64,000 nucleotides of DNA, taken from positions 1,128,501 to 1,192,500 of the forward strand of contig JAGUCH010000002.1 of assembly GCA_019096065.1 (NCBI GenBank), written 5' to 3'. Below the pieces are notes generated by a model, which made no database searches, had not been told where the DNA came from, and worked only from the letters and a program-made list of their open reading frames with translations. This DNA comes from Paracyclopina nana. Its lineage: Eukaryota; Arthropoda; Copepoda; Cyclopoida; Cyclopettidae. Both the position numbers and the translations under genes were made by a program. Shown in pieces: positions 43,706 through 55,299 of this stretch; the stretch's first letter is position 1, and each line of letters starts with the position of its first letter.

Positions 43706-44975
43706 TTCACCACTGCAAATGTGCGCAGTTGCATTTTGTGTGTATCGAAAGGCGCTGATTAATTTTTTATTTCTACCTACTGGTATATTGTACCTTTTTG
43801 TAACGTTATACGTTATTGCTTATGTTGATTGACAGGTATGAAATAATCACTGAAACAATATGGCTACTGCTGCTTTTTTTAAGTGTATTTGCCTTTCGCA
43901 AGGTATGATTATTATTACTCATGGTTTTTATTCAGGGGAAAGCCGTATGTGAAAGCTTTCTTTAAAAGTAAAAGTTATGATTTAAAATATGACATGAAAA
44001 TTAAAAAGTACTTCCTTGGATGACAATTTAACAGCGCTAAAATGATTTGGTTAATACAGAGTTGCTTATTTTACAGTCATAGTTCATTTTGATAGGTTGC
44101 GTGAGGAGATTTTAAAGTTCCGATATTATGGGTTACCAAAAGAACGCGTTTTAAAAAAATCCTTCCTTTTAGTTTTACATTTTTGTTAGTCCAATTATTA
44201 TCGACATTTTTTTTCAAAATTATATTTTTTAAGTTTTTTTCTGATTTTCCAAGAATATTTCAGGCGAAAAAAGTACTGTAGCAACTGACGACTGATTCCA
44301 GCCATATGGACGAGTTTTCCAGTTAACAGTTTTGTTTATCTGCAGTTTTCACCAAGTAGCATAGCAGTCTTCTGCAGTAAAGTGCAAAAACTACCTGTTC
44401 CAAGTGAAAATAGCCAGGATTTAACTCCCAAAATAGTGATGTTATTTTCATAGTATTTTTTTAAATAAGAGTATTGAATTTTTGATGACTGCTAAACTAT
44501 GTGGCAACACTTGTCTCCAAGCCAAGAAAAGGCTCATCAAGGCCAAAACTCAGCTTTGCCAAGATGATCTATAGTATAAGGTGAGATCTATGCTCAGCTT
44601 TACTATAACACGTCATCGGACTATACTATGGTAGGGTGCAGGACGAAATTTCTATTTAAATCTGTGGAATTTTCTTTGTGTTACAATATATGGATTCAAA
44701 GTTATCCCCAAAAACCCATAAAAACAGCCAGAATTTATTTTATGATGAGATAAAGTTGGGAAAAGGCTGGTAACACTTTCAGGCATGTGATGCAAGTGAG
44801 CGTGAGCGCTCACTCTCACACTGGTTTATCCAGTTCATGAATTTGAATTTCGCGCTTTTTTTATGTACTAGCGCTACTGGAGCGCTCCCTATCGGAGGAC
44901 GAAATAACTATTATAGTTTCGTGATTCAAAAGTACAATTGTTCCGTCTGGATTGCTCGATAGAGATCCCCCTGAG
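43706..44975. other. Intergenic region, no gene seen
   Basis: About 1.27 kb of AT-rich sequence between the IFT88 start (minus) and the zinc-finger exon (plus). It should contain the IFT88 promoter. No repeat family or coding signal was recognised. Confidence 0.4.
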
Positions 44976-45688
44976 CTTTGCTAGAACTGCCAAAAGAAGT
45001 GACTCCATCAAGGTGCAAAGATTGCTTTGCCCCCATTCAAAATGGCAGCCAATTATTCCACCATTTGGCCAATTGTGTTCAAGCAAAGTCTGGCCCAAGG
45101 ATGAGGCCAAAAAGGCCTTCAAAAAGGCCAAATCCTGATTTAGTGTGCCCAATGTGTTGGTCGGAATTTACTTGTGGCTCACAGCTGAATAAGCATCAGC
45201 CTCTATGTAGACTGTTCCTAAAATACACAGACTGCATTTATGATTCTTCTTCAAGGAAATGCAATTTGTGCTCTAAGGAATTCAAGAGGATTAACCCGTT
45301 GCTGCACCACATTGGAAAAATGCATAAAGCCTTGCTGAGCAACCAAGAAAATCAAGCATTTCTCAATTACAACAATTTAGAACAAGGTGGTGCAAAAAAA
45401 ACGCCACTAATAGAGGATGAGTCTGAAAAAATGCAACTGAGTTTCAACGGCCCCGAGGAAACTGGTCAAATCATAGTGCTTTCTTCTGACGAAGAGGACG
45501 AAAAATATGCGCCAAAAACGAGGAAAAAACGCCAGGAAAATCCCCCAGAAAATTTTGAAAATTCGAATTTTAGGTGCAAATTATGCGGGGCAGATTTTCA
45601 CAGTGTTTCTAGCGTAACATTACATTTGTGCCGTTACCATCGCATTTCAAAAGACTTTTTGTCAACCCTGGAGCATCCACTGTGGTGA
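44976..45688 (+). CDS. Zinc-finger protein, terminal exon (5' part not resolved)
   Basis: The frame opens after a TGA at 44972-44974. A CTGAG|CT acceptor at 44975 suggests that this is the last exon of a spliced gene; I did not find the upstream exon. Four zinc-binding units are seen: two of CCHC type (CKDCFAPI...HHLANC and CPMCWSEF...HQPLC) and two of C2H2 type (CNLCSKEF...HHIGKMH and CKLCGADF...HLCRYH). A short acidic motif IIVLSSDEEDE lies between, resembling a SUMO-interacting motif. It probably binds DNA or chromatin. It ends at 45688 and is followed by AATAAA at about 45696. Confidence 0.6.
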
Positions 45689-46120
45689 TTATTGAATAAA
45701 GCTATTATTAAAATTGTGTACTGCTTTCCGAGGTCGCGTAACATAAGCGGCCAAGTCTATTTAGGGCAGGAGCAACAGAGCAGCGCGCCGAACCGACTCG
45801 ACTTTTTTCAGGCACTTCTCCTCACTTTGACTTGCATTTACACCAATAATTTATAAAAAACAAAAAATGCTTTTCTTCTTGATTCTTAAAGTAAGAAATA
45901 AAATATGCAAGACATATTTACAAAGTTTTGAATTTTGGCGCTATTATGTTGATTCTAACATGAAAGCAAAACAAGCTCGACTTTTTTTTCGATCCAATTT
46001 TTCGCTGCAGGCCTCCTACACAGCAACATAGTCTCTCTAAGCTAAGTTGATGCGAAAACTGAATAATAGTGTTTTAGTGGCGAAAATGAGGTTGAAGTCA
46101 ACGTAGCATTTTTCGCCGCC
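45689..46120. other. Intergenic, upstream of MRTF
   Basis: About 430 bp containing the zinc-finger gene's poly(A) signal and the MRTF promoter/5' UTR. No specific element was identified apart from the strong start context GCCGCCATGG at the MRTF ATG. Confidence 0.35.
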
Positions 46121-49100
46121 ATGGAACCGAACTCGGGAGCTGTCACCGAGAATGACAGCAGTTTGCCCGAGGGCAACTTCGGGCCCGAGGGCAACTCGGA
46201 CGCGGGCTTCGGGGGCGCGAGGCCCAAAACGCAGTATTCGAACGTCATTGTCGACGACTCTCCATTACAGAACCAAATGGAGAGAAACAAAGAATGTAAG
46301 CCCTGAAAAATGTCTCGATTTTGCCTTTAACTGTGAAAAGCCATACAAGTGTAGTGCTTTTTATTTTCATGCGCATTCATGAAAAGCGTAATTGAAGTGG
46401 AAATTTTCCTGAACAATGAACTCCACCCTTGCACTATAGTCATTGTTTTTATTAGTGTTATTACAAATGCTCTTGTTTTAATGATTTTTCTTTGTTAATT
46501 TTGCATTGAAAAACAGCTTTTTCAATCAAATGTGACAGAATAGAGACTTGATCATTATTATTGAATGATTGTCAAAAACTGACTTCTTTGGCTTGCCAAG
46601 TTATTTAATTAACTTCAAATTAGTCGACAAGTTCAAAGCAGTAAAGCCACACTTTTGATAAGGCAGAACTGTTCCTTTTTCCATGATAACACAAATGTCT
46701 GCTGACGTGAGTCAAGTATTTTTGATGCCAAAAAAAAAAAAAAACCTGAAAAAAATCCAGGATGGAACTCACTGAAAAAGTTCAACTCGTCCAGAGCTGT
46801 AACAAAGTTTCCCATTTTTTTCTAAATTGCCATTTTTAAAAAAAATTTATTTTTCTTTTAGCTTTGAAGGTGAAGCTCATGGTTCGTCGGCCCATGAATG
46901 CCCTGGTGGAACAGGGCATTTTGCCCTCACCCAAAACCAGCCCTGCCCTCTATGAGCAGCGGCAGAAATTGGAGAGGGCCAAAAAGGGGGATTTGCTCAA
47001 GTCGATGATCGCCAAGAGGCCAGACCGACAAGAGCTCGTGCATAGGCATATCCTGGAGGACGTGAGGCCAGGTGTGGATCCGTCCCTGTGTGAAAAGCAG
47101 AGACTTTTAAAAAGGGCCAAATTGGCTGACAGCCTGAGCAACCAGTTGCTGGCCAGACCAGGGCCCCTGGAGCTGATCCAGAAGAACATCTTGCACACGG
47201 ATGATCCAGTGGAGCAAGCTGTCAAAGAGGGCCAAATCCAGTTCAAACCAACCAACGAAGGCCTGCTAGGTATGATAATTTTGAGATTTTAAGATTTTTT
47301 TCCATCAAACAGAGATTTTTTATACTTACTGCATCATAGTGAGAAATTATTTTATATTTCAAGGGCCCTTCAACAGCAAAAAATAAAAAATCTAATATGT
47401 GCATTTTAGGTTTTTCTAGGGATTTTTCAAAACGATAGAAAATCCGGTGTAATTTTAAGGTTTTTTTGTAAATAAAAATTCGCTCATGAATAAAAAGGGA
47501 TTTTTTGTTAGTTTTATGCATAATCAAATCTATGCATTTTTAGGTTTTTGCAAGAAAAAGCAGGGATTGTTTCAAAAAGTTTCAAAAATCAGGTGTAATT
47601 TTAAGTTTTTTGTTTAATAAATACGCTAATGAGTAAAAGGGATTTTTGGTAGTTTTATGTGTAATTTTAATTCTTAGGTAAACCAGTGGACCTTCCGAAC
47701 AAGTACAGTATTGACGAGGACAGCAATAGCGAAGGTGTGCAATCTCCACCTGATTTCGGTGCTGCACCTTCGCCCTCGGTGTTGGCCACCATCAGCAACG
47801 AGGTGATCAAGTCAGAGTCGCACGACAACATTTTCAGCTCGAAGCCAAGAAACAACACCAATAATAATGCACATAATAGCAATGCTTCTGGTGACCTAAA
47901 GAGGAGAGCCAGCGATGTTGGCTTGCCCATGATGGGTTCACCATTGTCAACAACCTCGAGCAGTTGTTCACTCAATAACAGCAGACCTGCAAGCTTGAAT
48001 TTGGGATACAGCCAAAGGGAAGCTCCAGGCAAGGAGAAGAGTAAAAAGGCCAAGCCTAAAGGCCAATCGAGTGTCAAGCAAAGGACCATCAAATTCCACG
48101 AGTACAAGGTACCCAAAACACACAATACACTTTTTGGATCATAATGATAAATTAATTTTTTTTCCTAGGGCCCTTCAACAACTCACAAAAGGGGAAGTAG
48201 TGACGAGGCCAAAAAATCCAGGGCTCACCAGGAGACCTCTTATGAGCTTCTTCTACAGCAACAGCAGCTCTACTTGCAATGGCAGCTTGAGCACCAAAAC
48301 AAGGCATTGGAAAAATCTCACTTTTTTACTTGATAATTTTGAAACTGGATTTTGGTTGCAGTATCCTCAAATCTTGTTGCCTGCGCCTCCTTCAAAAACG
48401 AGCTCTTCAGCCTCTTTGGTGTCAACCTCCAGCACTGCCACAGGAATCAATGGAGGGACCACCAATAACAACAACAACTCGAGCAGTGGAGCTCCAAGTC
48501 CTACGAATTCAGTCAGTTCTCGTTCGCAGACTCCTTTGAGGCTCACCTTCAGCTGCTCCTCACCAGCATCGAGTCCATCTTCCAGATCTGCCAATCCACC
48601 AACGCCACATGAAGTGGCATGGGCCCAGAAAATGCTCAACAGAATGGACGACTTGAAAGGTACGTGAATAATTCATGGGTGTTTGTCGAGCGGAGCAAAG
48701 CTAAAACTGAAGTTGTAATGCTGGCAGGAAAAATTGGCACAATGGCACAATTGTTAAAGCTTCAACTACAGTGGTTTGGGGCTTGAGTCTAGCCGGAATG
48801 TTTTTTTCACAATGGACATGAATCCCTCCCTTTTCTATTAGGTTGTTCAACAAAAAATTTAAGAGCCTAGAGGCAGCTTACGGGGAATAAGGTCTGATTT
48901 GTGGGTAATTGTCTATCTGAGCAAAGACGATACCTGAAGCTATGATGGGATGCATGGTTTCCTCTGAGACTTTTAAGCAACTTAAGAGTAACTTGCCTTA
49001 ATTTTTGGATTTTTTTGTTGCCTCAAAGTCTCAAAGGAAACCCTGCATCCAATCACAGCTTCAGCTATCGCCTTCACTCCGCTCAAGAAATACCCACAAA

Positions 49101-50218
49101 TCAGACATAATTCCTCGTTAGCTGCCTCAAACTCTTGCGTTATTTGTTGAACAACCTGATGGAAAAGGGAGATATTCATGTCCATTATGAAAAAAACATT
49201 CCGGCTAGACTCGAACCCCAAACCACTGTAGTTGGCGCTTTAACAATTGTGCCATCGTGCCAATTTTTCCTCAAAGCATTTGCAGTATGTGAATAGTTCT
49301 TTTCAATTCAAATTGTGCATTGCAGTGAATGAGCTCAAGTCAGAGCTGAAGAAGCGGAACCTGACAGTATCAGGGCCGAAGCCTCAGTTAATCGAGCGGC
49401 TGAAGCCTCATTTGGAGGCCATCGTGATTGCAGGAGCAGCTGTCACCAACTCCACCAATCAACTGAACCTGAAGCCATCATCCAGCGCAACTTTTATTCA
49501 TTCTGGAGGAGGATCCTCCTCAACTACAACCACAACTTACGTCATTCTGAGCAGCAAGGAAAGCAGTCCAGTTCCCTTACTTCAGCCAGGTGCGTAAATT
49601 GCTTGACTTTCAGAGGGGGAATTCCCCCTTGAGTTGCTGCTGCTTTCTACTCATGCCTAAAAATACATCCATTGTTTATTTCCAGGAACTCCGATGGAAA
49701 CTGGGGCAGCTTTGAGCCAGCCAAGTACTCCTCAAGATCACATGCATGAGTCCAGCCCTCCCATAATTATCAATAACAACCAAGACATTGGCTCTCTCCT
49801 GGCTGAAAACTCCAATCATGCTTCAGCTGACAACATGGAAATCGAGTTTGACCTCGATAAACTGGGCATGGACATTGACGCTCACCAGCACACTGTGATA
49901 CCCCCTCCCCCTCCCCCGCCTCCCCCGCCTCCTCCCCCTCCCCGCCACCCCCTCCCAAGAGCAAGCAGAAGCCCATTTTACCCGCCAATATGAAGCATGT
50001 CACGCAATATCAGAGCATTGCTCCAGCCCCAGTGGTCATTTCTCAGCAGCAGCAACAGGTGCACCAGCCTCAAGCTCAGGTGCAAAAGTTGGAATGGTTG
50101 ATTGGTGAGCAGCAGAGGAAAATTGAGGAGCTTCAGTTGGCCTTGCAAAAATCTCAGCTTCAACTTGTGCAACAGCAGCTAAACATCTCCAAGCAGAATG
50201 AGCTGAGAACCGAAATTG

Positions 50219-50249
<31 letters not shown>

Positions 50250-51593
50250 CGTGGTTGCTCAGCAGCAACAACAACAACAACAAGCACAGCCTCCCTTGAA
50301 AATGATTCTGGCTCAGCAGTTGCAGAACAAACAGTTGCAAAATCAAATTAACCAGTTGCAGGCCATGCAGCAAAAAGTGGTTGAGCATCAAGCTCAAGTC
50401 ATGAGTGCTTTGAGCAACTACTCTGCCATACCCACTCCAGTGGCTGAATTTGTGGTTGAAGAGCAGCAGAAGAATTCAACTGAAGTTGTCATTGTTGATC
50501 CTGGTTTAACCAATGAAACAACAGCTCAGCCACCTCCTGCAGCTGTCATGGCATCAACATCTTCTTTGGTGCCTTCTTCATCAAACAACTTGGCCATCGA
50601 TGATGTTTTTGAGGTCATCATGCAACAGCAAAGCGGTGAGAACTACTTTGGCCTTCAGACACTTGTCCTAGATCTAGATCTTGAGTCACTGAGTGTCAAG
50701 GACACTTGAAATTTGGCCCAAAGCCCAAACTCTGCTTTTCATCTTACTCTAAAAAAACAAAAGTTATGGCTTTTATTGGCGTTCCTGCTAAAAGTTGATG
50801 CCATCCGGTGATGCTTTTGTAGCCGCTCTTTCCTAATAAAAGCACCTGCTGACTCGGTTGGTTCTGGCAGAATAGACATCAGGTCCCACTTTTCAGAAAA
50901 ACTCTTGATTTTCCCCTATTGAACCGAAAAAGTTGTAAAATCAAGACTTACAAGAAATTCTCCTGTGCGCTAATTTAACTTTCTCACCTTAATTTGAATA
51001 AGCAATCATAACGCTCATTTAGCTTTCAAACGCTTTATGGCGCCAAGCTGATGTCAGCCCTGGTGGAATCTTCGATAGCGATAACTTGAGTTTAACGTCA
51101 AATTTTTAGTAGTCACATCCATGCGCATTACTCTCTAAACATACAACTATGTGTTGACGTAGGGCAAAATTAAAAGGTGGTAATTGTTATCGAAAGATCA
51201 TGGAAGACTCTTGCCATTTTTCCAAGAGCCCTAATCTTGCTCAAAATGAACTCTCTTTTGCTTGTCCGGAAGAAAATTGATGAATTCCTAATTTCAGATT
51301 TGGCCTCGGAGCTGCCAGCAGATTTGTCTAATTTCGACTTGACTCATCTGGAATCGATGTTTGACAAGCCAATGGACGTGGAAGAAGATGTTGCTTCGTG
51401 GTTAGACTCGTTGAGTGCCAACAACCATGTTGGCAGCAATGAGATGCTGATTGAGAAGACCAACAATTCAAATGGCAAACTTTTGCTCAACCACGAGCTC
51501 AATGGGAACATTGGAGACCTGATGCCACGTGGTGATCCTCTGATGGGCTCCAACTCTTTCACCATGATGACCAACCATGATTTTGACTTGTGA
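46121..51593 (+). CDS. Mrtf: Myocardin-related transcription factor (MRTF)
   Basis: The eight exons are 46121-46295, 46862-47269, 47678-48108, 48169-48303, 48362-48659, 49326-49589, 49686-50635 and 51298-51593 (~985 residues if one base missing in the poly-Pro tract is allowed for). Domain order matches MRTF: three RPEL actin-binding motifs in exon 2 (RRPMNALVEQGIL, KRPDRQELVHRHIL, ARPGPLELIQKNIL), a basic region (KSKKAKPKGQSSVKQ then RTIKFHEYK), a Gln-rich segment (LLLQQQQLYLQWQLEHQN), a SAP domain (VNELKSELKKRNLTVSG), a leucine-zipper-like helix (LEWLIGEQQRKIEELQLALQ) and an acidic C-terminal activation region. MRTF is an actin-regulated coactivator of SRF. Exon 4 ends at a GC donor. A frame change lies near 49940. 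Confidence 0.92.
48726..49271. repeat. Fold-back palindrome of a tRNA-like element in MRTF intron 5
   Basis: The left arm (about 48726-48985) and the reverse complement of the right arm (about 49005-49271) match over roughly 260 bp at high identity (for example GGCACAATTGTTAAAGC, AGTCTAGCCGGAATGTTTTT, TCTGATTTGTGGGTA). Each arm begins with a tRNA-like stretch having an A-box-like word and a good B box (GGTTCGAGTC on the right arm). The arms are head-to-head copies of one element. Confidence 0.8.
49900..49965 (+). other. Poly-Pro coding tract containing a one-base frame break
   Basis: A C-rich run in MRTF exon 7 (units of CCTCCCCCGCCT). Coding upstream is in frame 2. Downstream (KSKQKPILPANMKHVTQYQ) it is in frame 1. 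One unit reads CCTCCCCGCC where its neighbours have five C, and a single missing C would account for the shift. Confidence 0.7.
50758..51275 (+). repeat. Diverged copy of a calcineurin A intron-exon segment in MRTF intron 7
   Basis: It is collinear with 60236-60728 over about 500 bp, for example CAGCCCTGGTGGAATC, AGCGATAACTTGAG, GGCAAAATTAAAAGG and GAAGACTCTTGCCATTTT. Read on the minus strand, 51185-51275 corresponds to the calmodulin-binding exon of calcineurin A but is damaged by substitutions that bring in a stop. The native copy is taken to be the one at 60647, where the exon is intact. Confidence 0.75.
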
Positions 51594-52386
51594 TAAATTA
51601 CTAGAAGGAAAAAAACCAATACTATTCTTTTGTGCATTTCTACCTTCCCCTTTAAAATATGAGTAGAAGATTCCCCATCATATGCCAAATTATTATTATT
51701 ACCTTTTTCGTTTTTCGAGTCCTGGTGACAAAATCTGAAATACACATATTTCTCTTGGCGTGCCAAATCCGGATTCATTTTTTTAAAGCTGGGAAGTCCG
51801 CGAACCGCAAAGTTCATTTTTTTAAAAAGTACAAAAGTGACATCATCTCTCTTCTGAGAACACTGCATGGTGCCAAAAGGTGCAGCACTAAAAAAACCAG
51901 CCACTTTGTTCCAAATTCACCAAGTCTGATAATGAGACAATGATGGATTGGATAGGCCTCAATACCTCACTTAACCAGTCTGTGCAATATTTAGTCCTTT
52001 GTCCTCATTATTTTGTTCTTCTCCAATGAGTTGCAATCATATGCTATATTGTGCAAATTTCCAGTTCTGCTCAAATGGCTGCAAAACTACTACAAATTGA
52101 AATTATCCAACATAAAGATAACCTGTTATACATTATTAAGAAAATTCCCTGAATCAGTACAGGAAATGAGAGAAAAAACCACTATTTCAAAGCCTGAAGC
52201 AAGAAGATCTTGAGGTGAGTGCCATTTTTTGTAAATGCACTCTCTCGCGTTTTTCACACACTATAAAATGCCTGTCATGGTTGAACGGTTCTTCAGTGCT
52301 CAAAACGCACACACAGCAGCGTTCTGGCAGCTTCTTCTTCTCTACTACAAAATTTTGCCCAGCTCAGTTCAAGCCAGGGCTTAGCA
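51594..52386. other. MRTF 3' UTR and upstream region of the clip-like gene
   Basis: About 790 bp with no coding signal. A TATA-like word CTATAAAATG at about 52260, ~125 bp before the next ATG, may be its core promoter. Confidence 0.4.
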
Positions 52387-54393
52387 ATGGCAGCAAGAAC
52401 AACAAAAACAAATAAAGCATTTATGCTCCTCTTCTTGGCTGCATCTTTGTGCTGCTACCAAGGAGCTTTGGCAGGAAAGCAGCACTTTTGGTGGATGGAT
52501 AATCCCTCTATTTTTGGAGCCTCAGCAAATCAAGGCAATCCAGCCAATCAGCAACAACAACAGCAGCAGTGGAATGCTGAGACTCAGCCTCAGCAACAGT
52601 GGATTGCTGAGCCTCAGCCACAACAACAACAATGGATTGCTGAGCCTCAGCAGCAACAACAACAGAGTTTTCCCAATTACCCAGCTCAAACAAGTAACTG
52701 ATTATTTAGTTTAAGCTCAAAGACTTTTTTTGGCACTCAGTGACCAAAATTAGTCATAAAAGCAACTTTGGACGCCTTTAAAACAGTTTGTTTTGCTTCA
52801 AGAGTTACCGGTGTGAACAGAAAGATGCTAACAATATAATTGGCTCTTTTGATAATCAAAGGGGGATAAACGAAAATAGCCATGCATTGAGCTTTGTTTG
52901 TTTACTATTAGCTCATGGACAGAGCCATGAAAAAGAGAGATTTTTCAAAGGTCATGAATTCTTTTTGCAGTTGAAACTGAGTGCCCAGCTGGCACCAAGT
53001 GTGTGCAAGACTTTTTCTGCAATGAGAATGCTGTAATGGTCAATTACAGAGTGAGTCTGACACCTGCACAGCTCAAGAGCAGAGGAAAGCTCATAGTGAG
53101 TTTATACTTTTTAAATGAGAGTTGAAAGCCCTCTTTTCATGGCACAAATTCCCAACAGCCCTGTGTGAATGGCAATGATGGGCAGATCGATGTTTGCTGT
53201 TCCACAGCAGCTCAGGCCAATGCTGAATATGTTCCACAAAATCAGTTCCAACAGCAAGCTCAAGCTCCTGTCAATTCCATACCAACTGGGGTTTGCCCAC
53301 AAATTTCAAATTTGCCCAGCATTGAGGCTTGTGCTGGCAAAGCTTCCAACTGTTGGAGTGTGGACCAACCTGATGTGGATTGCCCCAATAATGCACTCTG
53401 TTGCTTTGATGGATGCATCAACACCTGCTACTTTGGTGACAGAGGTATTCATAATCAACAAAAACAGTAGTGTTAAAAAATCTTTTATTATTTATTTAAA
53501 AAATTAATTTTAGATGTGTCCAACAACCCTCCAGCATTGACCACACCTGCACCTACACCTGCACCCAGAGTCCAGCCTTTGGTGCAGCCTCAACCACCTC
53601 CTCAACAGCAGGTGCAACAGCAGGTGCAGCAGCAGGTGCAACCAGTTGCAGCAGTTCCACAACCAATTCAAAGCCCAGCACCAAAAGTGAGTGCAGAAAA
53701 CACATTTTTTTATATAGGAAAATAGTATAGTGAAATACTCTAATTTTAGCCCCAGGTGCAAAGACCAAAGCCAAAGCCAGTTCCAATTGCTTTCAACCCA
53801 ATTCCACAACAATCAGCTGTAGTAGCAAGGCCTCAAAACAATGCACCTTATCAGGTGAGCCCATAATCAAGCTTATAATTTGTGCTATATAAGTAACTTT
53901 GTTAAATTTGATATTTTTAAGGGTCCAAATGCAGACAGCAAACCATTTGTGATGTGTCCTTCAGCCATGCTTTGTGTCCCCAGGTAAATAATCAATCCCT
54001 AATTTAAAAAGCTGTGTTTTTTTTTTAAAAAAAAATGATTATTTTCAGGGTCAATTGTGATTTCAAGGGTGTCATCACTGAGCAAACCTTGAACTTGACA
54101 CCTGATCTTGAGGAGCTCAGAGTGCCACTCATAGTAATGCAATACATTTTTCAGCCTTTAATTTTGTATTTTTGTATTTTTTAATTTCTTTGTAGCCTTG
54201 TGTCAATCCAGAAACGACCAATATTGATGTGTGCTGTCGTGATCCCAATTATGTTGACCCTTGGCCTCAAGGCATGATGATGCCCAACAATGGCAACAAT
54301 AACATACAAGTCAAACCAAGGCAAGACTTTCAGCAGCAGCAGCAGCAGCAGCAGCCCACAATTGTGAAAGGCAATGGAGGATATGGAAAATGA
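52387..54393 (+). CDS. Secreted Gln-rich protein with clip-like and WAP-like Cys domains
   Basis: The eight exons are 52387-52693, 52971-53095, 53159-53444, 53514-53686, 53750-53854, 53922-53983, 54049-54133 and 54196-54393 (446 residues, phases consistent). A signal peptide (FMLLFLAASLCCYQGALA) is followed by a WIAEPQPQQQQ repeat region. Clip-like unit 1 (CPAGTKCVQDFFCN ... PCVNGNDGQIDVCC) is followed by a WAP-like eight-Cys segment (GVCPQI ... NNALCCFDGCINTCYFGD), a Pro/Gln-rich linker, clip-like unit 2 (MCPSAMLCVPRVNCDF ... PCVNPETTNIDVCCRDPNY), and a poly-Q tail. Unit 2 with VDPWP resembles the regulatory domains of insect masquerade/scarface-type serine protease homologs, but no protease domain is present. 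It is probably an extracellular-matrix or cuticle protein. Confidence 0.78.
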
Positions 54394-54831
54394 ATGATTG
54401 CTATATCAGGCAAAAATCTACTCTTGAGGACACTGTAAATTGCAAGTCCTACAAATAAACCCTACGATCCACCCACAGATGAAATGAGTGAATTTATGTC
54501 ATAAATGTAGTATAGGCGTGCGTTTCACGAAATTCCTCGAGAATCCAATAAACAGCTCGATTTTCCCCTTAGCAGCTAAGTAGAAATAGTTATGTTAGCA
54601 GCAGCTGGGTGTCCAAGACGGGAGGCGGAGCTTCGCCGACTCGGATCATTCGAGCGGAGCATTTTGCTTTTGAATTATCGTCTTTTCGTCCATTATCAAT
54701 TAGATTAGATTTTTAAAAAAATCTTATAGACTGATTAAAATTGAGCATTTTTGGGGGACATTTTGGGTGATTTTTGCGATGATCCGCCGCCTTCGGCAGC
54801 TCTCTCCGCTCCGCTCTAATAATACATAAAG
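54394..54831 (+). repeat. 3' flank of the clip-like gene with a family B element
   Basis: AATAAA at about 54455 is the likely poly(A) signal. 54605-54825 carries family B termini: GTGTCCAAGACGGGAGG and GGATCATTCGAGCGGAGC on the left, and on the right (reverse) AGAGCGGAGCGGAG and GGCGGCGGATCATCG. Confidence 0.5.
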
Positions 54832-55205
54832 TCAAGCATAATTCAGGTAGTTAGCCTGATTATTACTACTTTCAAATGGAATGATGACCTCAAAGGCAAA
54901 ATGGGTCGTATTGCAGGGAAATGTGCATTTCAGTGAAGTTGGATCAAAGGCAACAGCTGACAAAGTGCCCAGGCCAACTTTAAGTGAACCACCGTTTTTC
55001 CCAATTATATCAATTATATCTCTACACACCTATAAAAAAATAAATTAAAGTAATTATAAGGAAAACACATTGCAAAAGATAATTTTGCCTCATAATTGGC
55101 ACAATTTGTAGGTCTTTTTTTTGTAATTGCTATACGAATACAGCGCCTTACTTTGACGTATTCTGGAATTGCAGGATCCGAGTTCGTTTTGCACAACTTT
55201 GGCCA
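54832..55205 (-). CDS. Possible two-exon gene fragment, unknown product
   Basis: The minus-strand exon 54832-55029 (VCRDIIDIIGKNGGSLKVGL, then a segment with two Cys) follows a TATAG acceptor. It fits in phase 0 with an upstream exon ending AAA|gtaagg near 55152 (NSDPAIPEYVK). An alternative frame over the upstream exon (MPNDYYLPENIYEEFAFDVK) is also open but does not splice in phase. No start codon or family was identified. It may be a small secreted protein or a decayed gene. Confidence 0.3.
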
Positions 55206-55299
55206 AAATGACTTTCACATCGAATGCAAATTCCTCGTAGATATTTTCAGGTAGGTAATAATCATTCGGCATAAAATGGCGCGTAGCGTAGGGCAAAAT

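Noticed and set aside
47243-47660. Tandem ~130-bp similarity (AATAAAAATTCGCTCATGAATAAAAAGGG) in MRTF intron 2
   Set aside because: There is a two-copy similarity, but it is very AT-rich and short. I could not define boundaries, so I do not call it as a feature.
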